64,000 nucleotides of DNA from Anniella stebbinsi (taxonomy: Eukaryota; Chordata; Lepidosauria; Squamata; Anniellidae): assembly GCA_029215795.1 (NCBI GenBank), contig JARDYH010000013.1:434001-498000 (forward strand), given 5' to 3'. Within the stretch, counting starts at the first letter, position 1; each line of letters begins with the position of its first letter. Shown here one piece after another: positions 1-11,600 of this stretch. The position numbers and the translations under genes are program-made. The notes below the pieces were generated by a model, which saw nothing but the letters and a program-made list of their open reading frames with translations, was not told the origin of the DNA and did no database searches.

Positions 1-6
1 CCTAGA

Positions 7-17
7 CTTCCCCTAGA
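7..17 (+). repeat. Example of monomer A (11 bp)
   Basis: The sequence cttcccctaga is the shortest building block. It looks like monomer B lacking the internal 9-bp ttcttcccc segment. It occurs singly between B and C units, often as B-A-C, throughout the window. Its central ctag makes a BfaI/MaeI-type site. Confidence 0.95.
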
Positions 18-35
18 CTTCCCCTTCCTTCTATA

Positions 36-55
36 CTTCCCCTTCTTCCCCTAGA
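36..55 (+). repeat. Example of monomer B (20 bp)
   Basis: The sequence cttccccttcttcccctaga is the commonest building block and follows virtually every C unit. It appears in runs of one to four. Frequent variants end in ttaga or tata instead of ctaga, or start cttcctc. Positions 38-52 form a perfect 15-nt homopyrimidine mirror repeat (TCCCCTTCTTCCCCT reads the same backwards on one strand). Confidence 0.95.
38..52. other. Homopyrimidine mirror repeat (representative of every B monomer)
   Basis: TCCCCTTCTTCCCCT is a perfect 15-nt mirror repeat centred on C45. Homopurine-homopyrimidine mirror repeats are the known sequence class that can fold into intramolecular triplex (H-DNA). The arms are only 7 nt, so a single unit is weak. 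What is notable is its repetition at nearly every canonical B monomer over 64 kb. Confidence 0.8.
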
Positions 56-73
56 CTTCCCCTTCCCTCTATA
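56..73 (+). repeat. Example of monomer C (18 bp)
   Basis: The sequence cttccccttccctctata contains no G at all. It is followed by a B-type unit almost everywhere, so C+B behaves as a 38-bp compound unit. Diagnostic variants include cccgctata, ccttctata, cctctgta, ttgcctctata and ccatccctctata; these mark individual higher-order repeat positions. Confidence 0.95.
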
Positions 74-530
74 CTTCCCCTTCTTCCCCTAGACTTCCCC
101 TTCTTCCCCTAGACTTCCTCTTCTTCCCCTGGACTTCCCCTTCCCTCTATACTTCCCCTTCTTCCCCTAGACTTCCCCTTCTTCCCCTAGACTTCCCCTT
201 CTTCCCCTAGACTTCCCCTAGACTTCCCCTTCCCTCTATACTTCCCCTTCTTCCCCTAGACTTCCCCTTCTTCCCCTAGACTTCCCCTTCTTCCCCTAGA
301 CTTCCCCTAAACTTCCCCTTCCCTCTATACTTCCCCTTCTTCCCCTAGACTTCCCCTTCTTCCCCTAGACTTCCCCTAGACTTCCCCTTCCCTCTATACT
401 TCCCCTTCTTCCCCTAGACTTCCCCTAGACTTCCCCTTCCCTCTATACTGCCCCTTCTTCCCCTAGACTTCCCCTAGACTTCCCCTTCCCTCTATACTTT
501 CCCTTCTTCCCCTAGACTTCCCCTAGACTT

Positions 531-565
531 CCCCTTCTTCCCCTAGACTTCCCCTAGACTTCCCC
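531..565 (-). other. Representative canonical G-quadruplex motif, minus strand
   Basis: Read on the minus strand this segment has four GGGG runs separated by loops of 7, 7 and 5 nt (AAGTCTA, AAGTCTA, AAGAA), which fits the usual G3+N1-7 rule. It arises wherever monomers are ordered B-A-A or B-A followed by the next C or B unit, and so recurs hundreds of times. The complementary C4 runs have i-motif potential. Folding is inferred from sequence only. Confidence 0.8.
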
Positions 566-767
566 TTCCCTCTATACTTCCCCTTCTTCCATTAGACTTC
601 CCCTTCCCTCTATACTTCCCCTTCTTCCTCTAGATTTCCCCTAGACTTCCCCTTCTTCTCCTAGACTTCCCCTAGACTTCCCCTTCCCTCTATACTTCCC
701 CTTCTTCCCCTAGTCTACCCCTTGACTTCCCCTTCCCTCTATACTTCCCCTTCTTCCCCTAGACTTC

Positions 768-776
768 CACGTCTCC
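768..776 (+). repeat. cacgtctcc landmark (first of about 30)
   Basis: This rare CpG-containing word occurs at 768, 1,752, 5,021, 8,472, 9,456, 12,114, 14,358, 15,291, 16,373, 17,259, 21,043, 22,476, 26,260, 28,918, 31,162, 32,095, 33,177, 34,063, 37,547, 38,531, 42,374, 45,472, 46,456, 47,177, 51,020, 54,314, 55,035, 58,878, 61,975 and 62,959. Derived cacatctcc forms lie at 11,130 and 27,934. The word is preceded about 55 bp upstream by tagtctaccccttgac in most copies. Its spacing gives the HOR map used throughout this annotation. Confidence 0.88.
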
Positions 777-1057
777 CCTAGACTTCCCCTTCTTCCCCAA
801 GACTTCCCCTACACTTCCCCTTCCCTCTATACTTCCCCTTCTTCCCTAGACTTCCCCTAGATTTCCCCTTCTTCCCCTAGACTTCCCCTTCCCTCTATAC
901 TTCCCCTTCTTCCCCTAGAGTTCCCCTTCTTCTCCTAGATTTCCCCTTCTTCCCCTAGACTTCCCCTTTCCTCTATACTTCCCCTTCTTCCCCTAGACTT
1001 CCCCTAGACTTCCCCTTCTTCCCCTAGACTTCCCGTAGACTTCCCCTTCCCTCTATA

Positions 1058-1083
1058 CCTTCCCTTCTTCCCCTTCTTCCCCT
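1058..1083 (+). other. Longest common uninterrupted polypyrimidine tract (26 nt), representative
   Basis: A C-type unit ending ctata is followed by ccttccc and two ttcttcccc-like segments without an intervening purine, giving a 26-nt pure C/T run. The same tract recurs once per subunit, for example near 2,140, 5,389, 8,762, 9,843, 11,420 and 12,500. It marks a fixed position about 290 bp downstream of many of the cacgt landmarks. Confidence 0.85.
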
Positions 1084-1112
1084 AGACTTCCCCTTCTACC
1101 CCTAGACTTCCC

Positions 1113-2013
1113 CTGGACTTCCCCTTCCCTCTATACTTCCCCCTCTTCCCCTAGACTTCCCCTTCTTCCCCTAGACTTCCCCTTCTTCCCCTAGACTTCC
1201 CCTAGACTTCCCCTTCCCTCTATACTTCCCCTTCTTCCCCTAGACTTCCCCTTCTTCCCCTAGACTTCCCCTTCTTCCCCTAGACTTCCCCTAAACTTCC
1301 CCTTCCCTCTATACTTCCCCTTCTTCCCCTAGACTTCCCCTTCTTCCCCTAGACTTCCCCTAGACTTCCCCTTCCCTCTATACTTCCCCTTCTTCCCCTA
1401 GACTTCCCCTAGACTTCCCCTTCCCTCTATACTGCCCCTTCTTCCCCTAGACTTCCCCTAGACTTCCCCTTCCCTCTATACTTTCCCTTCTTCCCCTAGA
1501 CTTCCCCTAGACTTCCCCTTCTTCCCCTAGACTTCCCCTAGACTTCCCCTTCCCTCTATACTTCCCCTTCTTCCATTAGACTTCCCCTTCCCTCTATACT
1601 TCCCCTTCTTCCTCTAGATTTCCCCTAGACTTCCCCTTCTTCTCCTAGACTTCCCCTAGACTTCCCCTTCCCTCTATACTTCCCCTTCTTCCCCTAGTCT
1701 ACCCCTTGACTTCCCCTTCCCTCTATACTTCCCCTTCTTCCCCTAGACTTCCACGTCTCCCCTAGACTTCCCCTTCTTCCCCAAGACTTCCCCTACACTT
1801 CCCCTTCCCTCTATACTTCCCCTTCTTCCCTAGACTTCCCCTAGATTTCCCCTTCTTCCCCTAGACTTCCCCTTCCCTCTATACTTCCCCTTCTTCCCCT
1901 AGAGTTCCCCTTCTTCTCCTAGATTTCCCCTTCTTCCCCTAGACTTCCCCTTTCCTCTATACTTCCCCTTCTTCCCCTAGACTTCCCCTAGACTTCCCCT
2001 TCTTCCCCTAGAC
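1113..2013 (+). repeat. 984-bp subunit, copy 2 (partial match)
   Basis: This segment parallels 129-1,030 at an offset of 984 bp, including the words tagtctaccccttgac, ccacgtctcc, ccaagac, ctacac and tagagttcc in the same order. Beyond about 2,013 the two copies differ because this copy continues through tttttcccc while the first jumps to cccgtag. Confidence 0.7.
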
Positions 2014-3620
2014 TTCCCCTTTTTCCCCTAGACTTCCCCTTCCCTCTATACTTCCTCTTCTTCCCCTAGATTTCCCCTTCTTCCCCTAGACTTCCCCTTC
2101 TTCCCCTAGACTTCCCATAGACTTCCCCTTCCCTCTATACCTTCCCTTCTTCCCCTTCTTCCCCTAGACTTCCCCTTCTACCCCCAGAGTTCCCCTGGAC
2201 TTCCCCTTCCCTCTATACTTCCCCTTCTTCCCCTAGACTTTCTCTTCCCTCTATACTTCCCCTTCTTCCCCTAGACTTCCCCTTCTTCCCCTAGACTTCC
2301 CCTTCCCTCTATACTTCCCCTTCTTCCCCTAGACTTCCCCTAGACTTCCCTTCCCTCTATACTTCCCCTTCTTCCCCTAGACTTCCCCTAGACTTCCCCT
2401 TCCCTCTCTACTTCCCCTTCTTCCCCTAGACTTCCCCTTCTTCCCCTAGACTTCCCCTTCTTCCCCTAGACTTCCCCTTCTACCCCTAGACTTCCCCTTC
2501 CCTCTATACTTCCCCTTCTTCCATTAGACTTCCCCTTCCCTCTATACTTCCCCTGCTTCCCCTAGACTTCCCCTAGACTTCCCCTTCTACCCCTAGACTT
2601 CCCCTTCCCTCTATACTTCCCCTTCTTCCCCTAGACTTCCCCTTCCCTCTATACTTCCCCTTCTTCCCCTAAACTTCCCCTTCTTCCCCTAGATTTCCTC
2701 TTCTTCCCCTAGACTTCCCCTTCCCTCTATACTTCCCCTTCTTCCCTTAGACTTCCCCTTCTTCCCTTAGACTTCCCCTTCTTCCCCTATACTTCCCCTT
2801 CCCTCTATACTTCCCCTTCTTCCCCTAGACTTCCCCTAGACTTCCCCTTCTTCCCCTAGACTTCCCCTAGACTTCCCCTTCCCTCTATACTTCCCCTTCT
2901 TTCCCTAGACTTCCCCTTCCCTCTATACTTCCCCTTCTTCCCCTAGACTTCCCCTTCTTCCCCTAGACTTCCTCTTCTTCCCCTAGACTTCCCCTTCCCT
3001 CTATACTTCCCCTTCTTCCCCTAGACTTCCCCTTCTTCCCTTAGACTTCCCCTTCTTCCCCTATACTTCCCCTTCCCTCTGTACTTCCCCTTCTTCCCCT
3101 AGACTTCCCCTAGACTTCCCCTTCCCTCTATACTTCCCCTTCTTCCCCTAGATTTCCCCTTCTTCCCTTAGACTTCCCCTTCTTCCCCTATACTTCCCCT
3201 TCCCTCTATACTTCCCCTTCTTCCCCTAGACTTCCCCTAGACTTCCCCTTCCCGCTATACTTCCCCTTCTTCCCCTAGACTTCTCCTAGACTTCCCCTTC
3301 ATCCCCTAGACTTCCCCTTCTTCCCCTAGACTTCCCGTAGACTTCCCCTTCCCTCTATACTTTCCCTTCTTCCCCTAGACTTCCCCTTCTTCCCCTAGAC
3401 TTCCCCTAGACTTCCCCTTCCCTCTATACTTCCCCTTATTCCATTAGACTTCCCCTTCCCTCTATACTTCCCCTGCTTCCCCTAGACTTCCCCTAGACTT
3501 CCCCTTCTTCCCCTAGACTTCCCTTAGACTTCCCCTTCCTTCTATACTTCCCCTTCTTCCCCTAGACTTCCCCTTCTTCCCCTAGACTTCCCCTTCTTCC
3601 CCTAGACTTCCTCTTCTTCC

Positions 3621-3625
3621 CATGG
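3621..3625 (+). repeat. catgg landmark of the outer HOR class
   Basis: The word cccatggac occurs at 3,621, 40,974, 49,620 and 57,478 and was not seen in the central block. Its spacings (37,353, 8,646 and 7,858 bp) link the left outer block to Y1-Y3. It is also one of the very few ATG triplets on the plus strand and contains an NcoI-type ccatgg. Stop triplets follow within a few codons, so it has no coding meaning. Confidence 0.85.
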
Positions 3626-5852
3626 ACTTCCCCTTCCCTCTATACTTCCCCTTCTTCCCCTAGACTTCCCCTTCTTCCCCTAGACTTCCCTTTCTTCCCC
3701 TAGACTTCCCCTTGTTCCCCTAGACTTCCCCTAGACTTCCCCTTCCCTCTATACTTCCCCTTCTTCCCCTAGACTTCCCCTTCTTCTCCTAGACTTCCCC
3801 TTCTTCCCCTATACTTCCCCTTCCCTCTATACTTCCCCTTCTTCCCCTAGACTTCCCCTAGACTTCCCCTTCCCGCTATACTTCCCCTTCTTCCCCTAGA
3901 CTTCTCCTAGACTTCCCCTTCTTCCCCTAGACTTCCCCTTCTTCTCCTAGACTTCCCGTAGACTTCCCCTTCCCTCTATACTTTCCCTTCTTCCCCTAGA
4001 CTTCCCCTAGACTTCCCCTTCTTCCCCTAGACTTCCCCTAGACTTCCCCTTCCCTCTATACTTCCCCTTATTCCATTAGACTTCCCCTTCCCTCTATACT
4101 TCCCCTTCTTCCCCTAGACTTCCCCTAGACTTCCCCTTCCCTCTATACTTCCCCTTCTTCCCCTAGACTTCCCCTAGACTTCCCCTTCCCTCTATACTTC
4201 CCCTTCTTCCCCTAGACTTCCCCTTCTTCCCCTAGACTTCCCCTTCTTCCCTTAGATTTCCCCTTCTCCCCCTAGACTTCCCCTAGACTTCCCCTTCCCT
4301 CTATACTTCCCCTTCTTCCCCTAGACTTCCCCTTCTTCTCCTAGACTTCCCCTTCTTCCCCTAGACTTCCCCTAGACTTCCCCTACTTCCCCTTGACTTC
4401 CCCTTCTTCCCCTAGACTTCCCCTATACTTCCCCTTCCCTCTATACTTCCCCTTCTTCCCCTAGACTTCCCCTTCTTCCCTAGACTTCCCCTTCTTCCCC
4501 TAGACTTCCCCTAAACTTCCCCTTCCCTCTATACTTCCCCTTCTTCCCCTAGACTTCCCCTTCTTCCCCTAGACTTCCCCTAGACTTCCCCTTCCCTCTA
4601 TACTTCCCCTTCTTCCCCTAGACTTCCCCTAGACTTCCCCTTCCCTCTATACTGCCCCTTCTTCCCCTAGACTTCCCCTAGACTTCCCCTTTCCTCTGTA
4701 CTTCCCCTTCTTCTCCCAGACTTCCACTAGACTTCCCCTTCCCTCTATACTTTCCCTTCTTCCCCTAGACTTCCCCTAGACTTCCCCTTCTTCCCCTAGA
4801 CTTCCCCTAAACTTCCCCTTCCCTCTATACTTCCCCTTCTTCCATTAGACTTCCCCTTCCCTCTATACTTCCCCTTCTTCCTCTAGATTTCCCCTAGACT
4901 TCCCCTTCTTCTCCTAGACTTCCCCTAGACTTCCCCTTCCCTCTATACTTCCCCTTCTTCCCCTAGTCTACCCCTTGACTTCCCCTTCCCTCTATACTTC
5001 CCCTTCTTCCCCTAGACTTCCACGTCTCCCCTAGACTTCCCCTTCTTCCCCAAGACTTCCCCTACACTTCCCCTTCCCTCTATACTTCCCCTTCTTCCCT
5101 AGACTTCCCCTAGATTTCCCCTTCTTCCCCTAGACTTCCCCTTCCCTCTATACTTCCCCTTCTTCCCCTAGAGTTCCCCTTCTTCTCCTAGATTTCCCCT
5201 TCTTCCCCTAGACTTCCCCTTTCCTCTAAACTTCCCCTTCTTCCCCTAGACTTCCCCTAGACTTCCCCTTCTTCCCCTAGACTTCCCCTTTTTCCCCTAG
5301 ACTTCCCCTTCCCTCTATACTTCCTCTTCTTCCCCTAGATTTCCCCTTCTTCCCCTAGACTTCCCGTAGACTTCCCCTTCCCTCTATACCTTCCCTTCTT
5401 CCCCTTCTTCCCCTAGACTTCCCCTTCTACCCCTAGAGTTCCCCTGGACTTCCCCTTCCCTCTATACTTCCCCTTCTTCCCCTAGACTTTCTCTTCCCTC
5501 TATACTTCCCCTTCTTCCCCTAGACATCCCCTTCTTCCCCTAGACTTCCCCTTCCCTCTATACTTCCCCTTCTTCCCCTAGACTTCCCCTAGACTTCCCT
5601 TCCCTCTATACTTCCCCTTCTTCCCCTAGACTTCCCCTAGACTTCCCCTTCCCTCTCTACTTCCCCTTCTTCCCCTAGACTTCCCCTTCTTCCCCTAGAC
5701 TTCCCCTTCTTCCCCTAGACTTCCCCTTCCCTCTATACTTCCCCTTCTTCCATTAGACTTCCCCTTCCCTCTATACTTCCCCTGCTTCCCCTAGACTTCC
5801 CCTAGACTTCCCCTTCTTCCCCTAGACTTCCCCTAGACTTCCCCTTCCCTCT

Positions 5853-6794
5853 ATACTTCCCCTTCTTCCCCTAGACTTCCCCTTCCCTCTATACTTCCCC
5901 TTCTTCCCCTAAACTTCCCCTTCTTCCCCTAGACTGCCTCTTCTTCCCCTAGACTTCCCCTTCCCTCTATACTTCCCCTTCTTCCCTTAGACTTCCCCTT
6001 CTTCCCTTAGACTTCCCCTTCTTCCCCTATATTTCCCCTTCCCTCTATACTTCCCCTTCTTCCCCTAGACTTCCCCTAGACTTCCCCTTCTTCCCCTAGA
6101 CTTCCCCTAGACTTCCCCTTCCCTCTATACTTCCCCTTCTTTCCCTAGACTTCCCCTTCCCTCTATACTTCCCTTTCTTCCCCTAGACTTCCCCTTCTTC
6201 CCCTAGACTTCCTCTTCTTCCCCTAGACTTCCCCTTCCCTCTATACTTCCCCTTCTTCCCCTAGACTTCCCCTTCTTCCCTTAGACTTCCCCTTCTTCCC
6301 CTATACTTCCCCTTCCCTCTGTACTTCCCCTTCTTCCCCTAGACTTCCCCTAGACTTCCCCTTCCCTCTATACTTCCCCTTCTTCCCCTAGATTTCCCCT
6401 TCTTCCCTTAGACTTCCCCTTCTTCCCCTATACTTCCCCTTCCCTCTATACTTCCCCTTCTTCCCCTAGACTTCCCCTAGACTTCCCCTTCCCGCTATAC
6501 TTCCCCTTCTTCCCCTAGACTTCTCCTAGACTTCCCCTTCATCCCCTAGACTTCCCCTTCTTCCCCTAGACTTCCCGTAGACTTCCCCTTCCCTCTATAC
6601 TTTCCCTTCTTCCCCTAGACTTCCCCTAGACTTCCCCTTCTTCCCCTAGACTTCCCCTAGACTTCCCCTTCCCTCTATACTTCCCCTTATTCCATTAGAC
6701 TTCCCCTTCCCTCTATACTTCCCCTGCTTCCCCTAGACTTCCCCTAGACTTCCCCTTCTTCCCCTAGACTTCCCCTAGACTTCCCCTTCCTTCT
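5853..6794 (+). repeat. 942-bp tandem duplication, copy 1
   Basis: Two private variants, agactgcctc (5,931) and ctatatttcccc (atttcccc at 6,031), recur exactly 942 bp later at 6,873 and 6,973. A third, ccctttcttcc near 6,173, recurs near 7,115. These variants were not seen elsewhere in this combination, which marks a young local duplication. Edges are accurate to some tens of bases only. Confidence 0.75.
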
Positions 6795-7736
6795 ATACTT
6801 CCCCTTCTTCCCCTAGACTTCCCCTTCCCTCTATACTTCCCCTTCTTCCCCTAAACTTCCCCTTCTTCCCCTAGACTGCCTCTTCTTCCCCTAGACTTCC
6901 CCTTCCCTCTATACTTCCCCTTCTTCCCTTAGACTTCCCCTTCTTCCCTTAGACTTCCCCTTCTTCCCCTATATTTCCCCTTCCCTCTATACTTCCCCTT
7001 CTTCCCCTAGACTTCCCCTAGACTTCCCCTTCTTCCCCTAGACTTCCCCTAGACTTCCCCTTCCCTCTATACTTCCCCTTCTTTCCCTAGACTTCCCCTT
7101 CCCTCTATACTTCCCTTTCTTCCCCTAGACTTCCCCTTCTTCCCCTAGACTTCCTCTTCTTCCCCTAGACTTCCCCTTCCCTCTATACTTCCCCTTCTTC
7201 CCCTAGACTTCCCCTTCTTCCCTTAGACTTCCCCTTCTTCCCCTATACTTCCCCTTCCCTCTGTACTTCCCCTTCTTCCCCTAGACTTCCCCTAGACTTC
7301 CCCTTCCCTCTATACTTCCCCTTCTTCCCCTAGATTTCCCCTTCTTCCCTTAGACTTCCCCTTCTTCCCCTATACTTCCCCTTCCCTCTATACTTCCCCT
7401 TCTTCCCCTAGACTTCCCCTAGACTTCCCCTTCCCGCTATACTTCCCCTTCTTCCCCTAGACTTCTCCTAGACTTCCCCTTCATCCCCTAGACTTCCCCT
7501 TCTTCCCCTAGACTTCCCGTAGACTTCCCCTTCCCTCTATACTTTCCCTTCTTCCCCTAGACTTCCCCTAGACTTCCCCTTCTTCCCCTAGACTTCCCCT
7601 AGACTTCCCCTTCCCTCTATACTTCCCCTTATTCCATTAGACTTCCCCTTCCCTCTATACTTCCCCTGCTTCCCCTAGACTTCCCCTAGACTTCCCCTTC
7701 TTCCCCTAGACTTCCCCTAGACTTCCCCTTCCTTCT
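6795..7736 (+). repeat. 942-bp tandem duplication, copy 2
   Basis: Second copy of the preceding 942-bp segment, carrying the same private variants at +942 bp. The match ends at about 7,794, where this copy reads cctagac against cctaaac at 6,853 in the first. Confidence 0.75.
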
Positions 7737-8670
7737 ATACTTCCCCTTCTTCCCCTAGACTTCCCCTTCCCTCTATACTTCCCCTTCTTCCCCTAGACTT
7801 CCCCTTCTTCCCCTAGACTTCCTCTTCTTCCCCTGGACTTCCCCTTCCCTCTATACTTCCCCTTCTTCCCCTAGACTTCCCCTTCTTCCCCTAGACTTCC
7901 CCTTCTTCCCCTAGACTTCCCCTAGACTTCCCCTTCCCTCTATACTTCCCCTTCTTCCCCTAGACTTCCCCTTCTTCCCCTAGACTTCCCCTTCTTCCCC
8001 TAGACTTCCCCTAAACTTCCCCTTCCCTCTATACTTCCCCTTCTTCCCCTAGACTTCCCCTTCTTCCCCTAGACTTCCCCTAGACTTCCCCTTCCCTCTA
8101 TACTTCCCCTTCTTCCCCTAGACTTCCCCTAGACTTCCCCTTCCCTCTATACTGCCCCTTCTTCCCCTAGACTTCCCCTAGACTTCCCCTTCCCTCTATA
8201 CTTTCCCTTCTTCCCCTAGACTTCCCCTAGACTTCCCCTTCTTCCCCTAGACTTCCCCTAGACTTCCCCTTCCCTCTATACTTCCCCTTCTTCCATTAGA
8301 CTTCCCCTTCCCTCTATACTTCCCCTTCTTCCTCTAGATTTCCCCTAGACTTCCCCTTCTTCTCCTAGACTTCCCCTAGACTTCCCCTTCCCTCTATACT
8401 TCCCCTTCTTCCCCTAGTCTACCCCTTGACTTCCCCTTCCCTCTATACTTCCCCTTCTTCCCCTAGACTTCCACGTCTCCCCTAGACTTCCCCTTCTTCC
8501 CCAAGACTTCCCCTACACTTCCCCTTCCCTCTATACTTCCCCTTCTTCCCTAGACTTCCCCTAGATTTCCCCTTCTTCCCCTAGACTTCCCCTTCCCTCT
8601 ATACTTCCCCTTCTTCCCCTAGAGTTCCCCTTCTTCTCCTAGATTTCCCCTTCTTCCCCTAGACTTCCCC

Positions 8671-11600
8671 TTTCCTCTATACTTCCCCTTCTTCCCCTAG
8701 ACTTCCCCTAGACTTCCCCTTCTTCCCCTAGACTTCCCGTAGACTTCCCCTTCCCTCTATACCTTCCCTTCTTCCCCTTCTTCCCCTAGACTTCCCCTTC
8801 TACCCCTAGACTTCCCCTGGACTTCCCCTTCCCTCTATACTTCCCCTTCTTCCCCTAGACTTCCCCTTCTTCCCCTAGACTTCCCCTTCTTCCCCTAGAC
8901 TTCCCCTAGACTTCCCCTTCCCTCTATACTTCCCCTTCTTCCCCTAGACTTCCCCTTCTTCCCCTAGACTTCCCCTTCTTCCCCTAGACTTCCCCTAAAC
9001 TTCCCCTTCCCTCTATACTTCCCCTTCTTCCCCTAGACTTCCCCTTCTTCCCCTAGACTTCCCCTAGACTTCCCCTTCCCTCTATACTTCCCCTTCTTCC
9101 CCTAGACTTCCCCTAGACTTCCCCTTCCCTCTATACTGCCCCTTCTTCCCCTAGACTTCCCCTAGACTTCCCCTTCCCTCTATACTTTCCCTTCTTCCCC
9201 TAGACTTCCCCTAGACTTCCCCTTCTTCCCCTAGACTTCCCCTAGACTTCCCCTTCCCTCTATACTTCCCCTTCTTCCATTAGACTTCCCCTTCCCTCTA
9301 TACTTCCCCTTCTTCCTCTAGATTTCCCCTAGACTTCCCCTTCTTCTCCTAGACTTCCCCTAGACTTCCCCTTCCCTCTATACTTCCCCTTCTTCCCCTA
9401 GTCTACCTTTTGACTTCCCCTTCCCTCTATACTTCCCCTTCTTCCCCTAGACTTCCACGTCTCCCCTAGACTTCCCCTTCTTCCCCAAGACTTCCCCTAC
9501 ACTTCCCCTTCCCTCTATACTTCCCCTTCTTCCCTAGACTTCCCCTAGATTTCCCCTTCTTCCCCTAGACTTCCCCTTCCCTCTATACTTCCCCTTCTTC
9601 CCCTAGAGTTCCCCTTCTTCTCCTAGATTTCCCCTTCTTCCCCTAGACTTCCCCTTTCCTCTATACTTCCCCTTCTTCCCCTAGACTTCCCCTAGACTTC
9701 CCCTTCTTCCCCTAGACTTCCCCTTTTTCCCCTAGACTTCCCCTTCCCTCTATACTTCCTCTTCTTCCCCTAGATTTCCCCTTCTTCCCCTAGACTTCCC
9801 CTTCTTCCCCTAGACTTCCCATAGACTTCCCCTTCCCTCTATACCTTCCCTTCTTCCCCTTCTTCCCCTAGACTTCCCCTTCTACCCCTAGACTTCCCCT
9901 GGACTTCCCCTTCCCTCTATACTTCCCCTTCTTCCCCTAGACTTTCTCTTCCCTCTATACTTCCCCTTCTTCCCCTAGACTTCCCCTTCTTCCCCTAGAC
10001 TTCCCCTTCCCTCTATACTTCCCCTTCTTCCCCTAGACTTCCCCTAGACTTCCCTTCCCTCTATACTTCCCCTTCTTCCCCTAGACTTCCCCTAGACTTC
10101 CCCTTCCCTCTCTACTTCCCCTTCTTCCCCTAGACTTCCCCTTCTTCCCCTAGACTTCCCCTTCTTCCCCTAGACTTCCCCATCTTCCCCTAGACTTCCC
10201 CTTCCCTCTATACTTCCCCTTCTTCCATTAGACTTCCCCTTCCCTCTATACTTCCCCTGCTTCCCCTAGACTTCCCCTAGACTTCCCCTTCTTCCCCTAG
10301 ACTTCCCCTAGACTTCCCCTTCCCTCTATACTTCCCCTTCTTCCCCTAGACTTCCCCTTCCCTCTATACTTCCCCTTCTTCCCCTAAACTTCCCCTTCTT
10401 CCCCTAGACTTCCTCTTCTTCCCCTAGACTTCCCCTTCCCTCTATACTTCCCCTTCTTCCCTTAGACTTCCCCTTCTTCCCTTAGACTTCCCCTTCTTCC
10501 CCTATACTTCCCCTTCCCTCTATACTTCCCCTTCTTCCCCTAGACTTCCCCTAGACTTCCCCTTCTTCCCCTAGACTTCCCCTAGACTTCCCCTTCCCTC
10601 TATACTTCCCCTTCTTTCCCTAGACTTCCCCTTCCCTCTATACTTCCCCTTCTTCCCCTAGACTTCCCCTTCTTCCCCTAGACTTCCTCTTCTTCCCCTA
10701 GACTTCCCCTTCCCTCTATACTTCCCCTTCTTCCCCTAGACTTCCCCTTCTTCCCTTAGACTTCCCCTTCTTCCCCTATACTTCCCCTTCCCTCTGTACT
10801 TCCCCTTCTTCCCCTAGACTTCCCCTAGACTTCCCCTTCCCTCTATACTTCCCCTTCTTCCCCTAGATTTCCCCTTCTTCCCTTAGACTTCCCCTTCTTC
10901 CCCTATACTTCCCCTTGCCTCTATACTTCCCCTTCTTCCCCTAGACTTCCCCTAGACTTCCCCTTCCCGCTATACTTCCCCTTCTTCCCCTAGACTTCTC
11001 CTAGACTTCCCCTTCATCCCCTAGACTTCCCCTTCTTCCCCTAGACTTCCCGTAGACTTCCCCTTCCCTCTATACTTTCCCTTCTTCCCCTAGACTTCCC
11101 CTAGACTTCCCCTTCTTCCCCTAGACTTCCACATCTCCCCTAGACTTCCCCTTCTTCCCCAAGACTTCCCCTACACTTCCCCTTCCCTCTATGCTTCCCC
11201 TTCTTCCCTAGACTTCCCCTAGATTTCCCCTTCTTCCCCTAGACTTCCCCTTCCCTCTATACTTCCCCTTCTTCCCCTAGAGTTCCCCTTCTTCTCCTAG
11301 ATTTCCCCTTCTTCCCCTAGACTTCCCCTTTCCTCTATACTTCCCCTTCTTCCCCTAGACTTCCCCTAGACTTCCCCTTCTTCCCCTAGACTTCCCGTAG
11401 ACTTCCCCTTCCCTCTATACCTTCCCTTCTTCCCCTTCTTCCCCTAGACTTCCCCTTCTACCCCTAGACTTCCCCTGGACTTCCCCTTCCCTCTATACTT
11501 CCCCTTCTTCCCCTAGACTTCCCCTTCTTCCCCTAGACTTCCCCTTCTTCCCCTAGACTTCCCCTAGACTTCCCCATCCCTCTATACTTCCCCTTCTTCC

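Larger units (their letters stand above)
129..1112 (+). repeat. 984-bp subunit, copy 1 of a local tandem duplication
   Basis: The variant cctggactt at 129 recurs at 1,113 and cacgtctcc at 768 recurs at 1,752, both exactly 984 bp apart. The similarity runs to about 1,030 versus 2,014, after which the second copy continues through a tttttcccc word. The same 984-bp spacing reappears at 8,472/9,456, 37,547/38,531, 45,472/46,456 and 61,975/62,959, so it is a standard subunit of the array. Exact breakpoints are ambiguous because the flanks are similar. Confidence 0.75.
1..7704 (+). repeat. Left outer higher-order repeat copy (7,704-bp period)
   Basis: Landmarks in the first part of the window recur exactly 7,704 bp downstream: ccttctatac at 27 and 7,731, cacgtctcc at 768 and 8,472, again at 1,752 and 9,456, and ccattag at 2,521 and 10,225. 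Soon after that, one 11-bp unit is missing at about 2,590 relative to the downstream copy, and the offset shifts. Its inner part (3,621 to at least 5,021) matches the right outer block at a constant 37,353-bp offset. This is a whole HOR copy of the outer class with local duplications. The limits are defined by landmarks, not by a computed alignment. Confidence 0.75.

Noticed and set aside
31..36. TATA-like ctatac elements as promoters
   Set aside because: tatac occurs in essentially every C monomer as part of the repeat. Nothing downstream suggests an initiation site or gene.
1058..1083. Retroviral-type polypurine tract or splice-site polypyrimidine tract
   Set aside because: The 26-nt pyrimidine run is a regular element of each satellite subunit; there is no LTR, retroelement coding sequence or exon near any copy.
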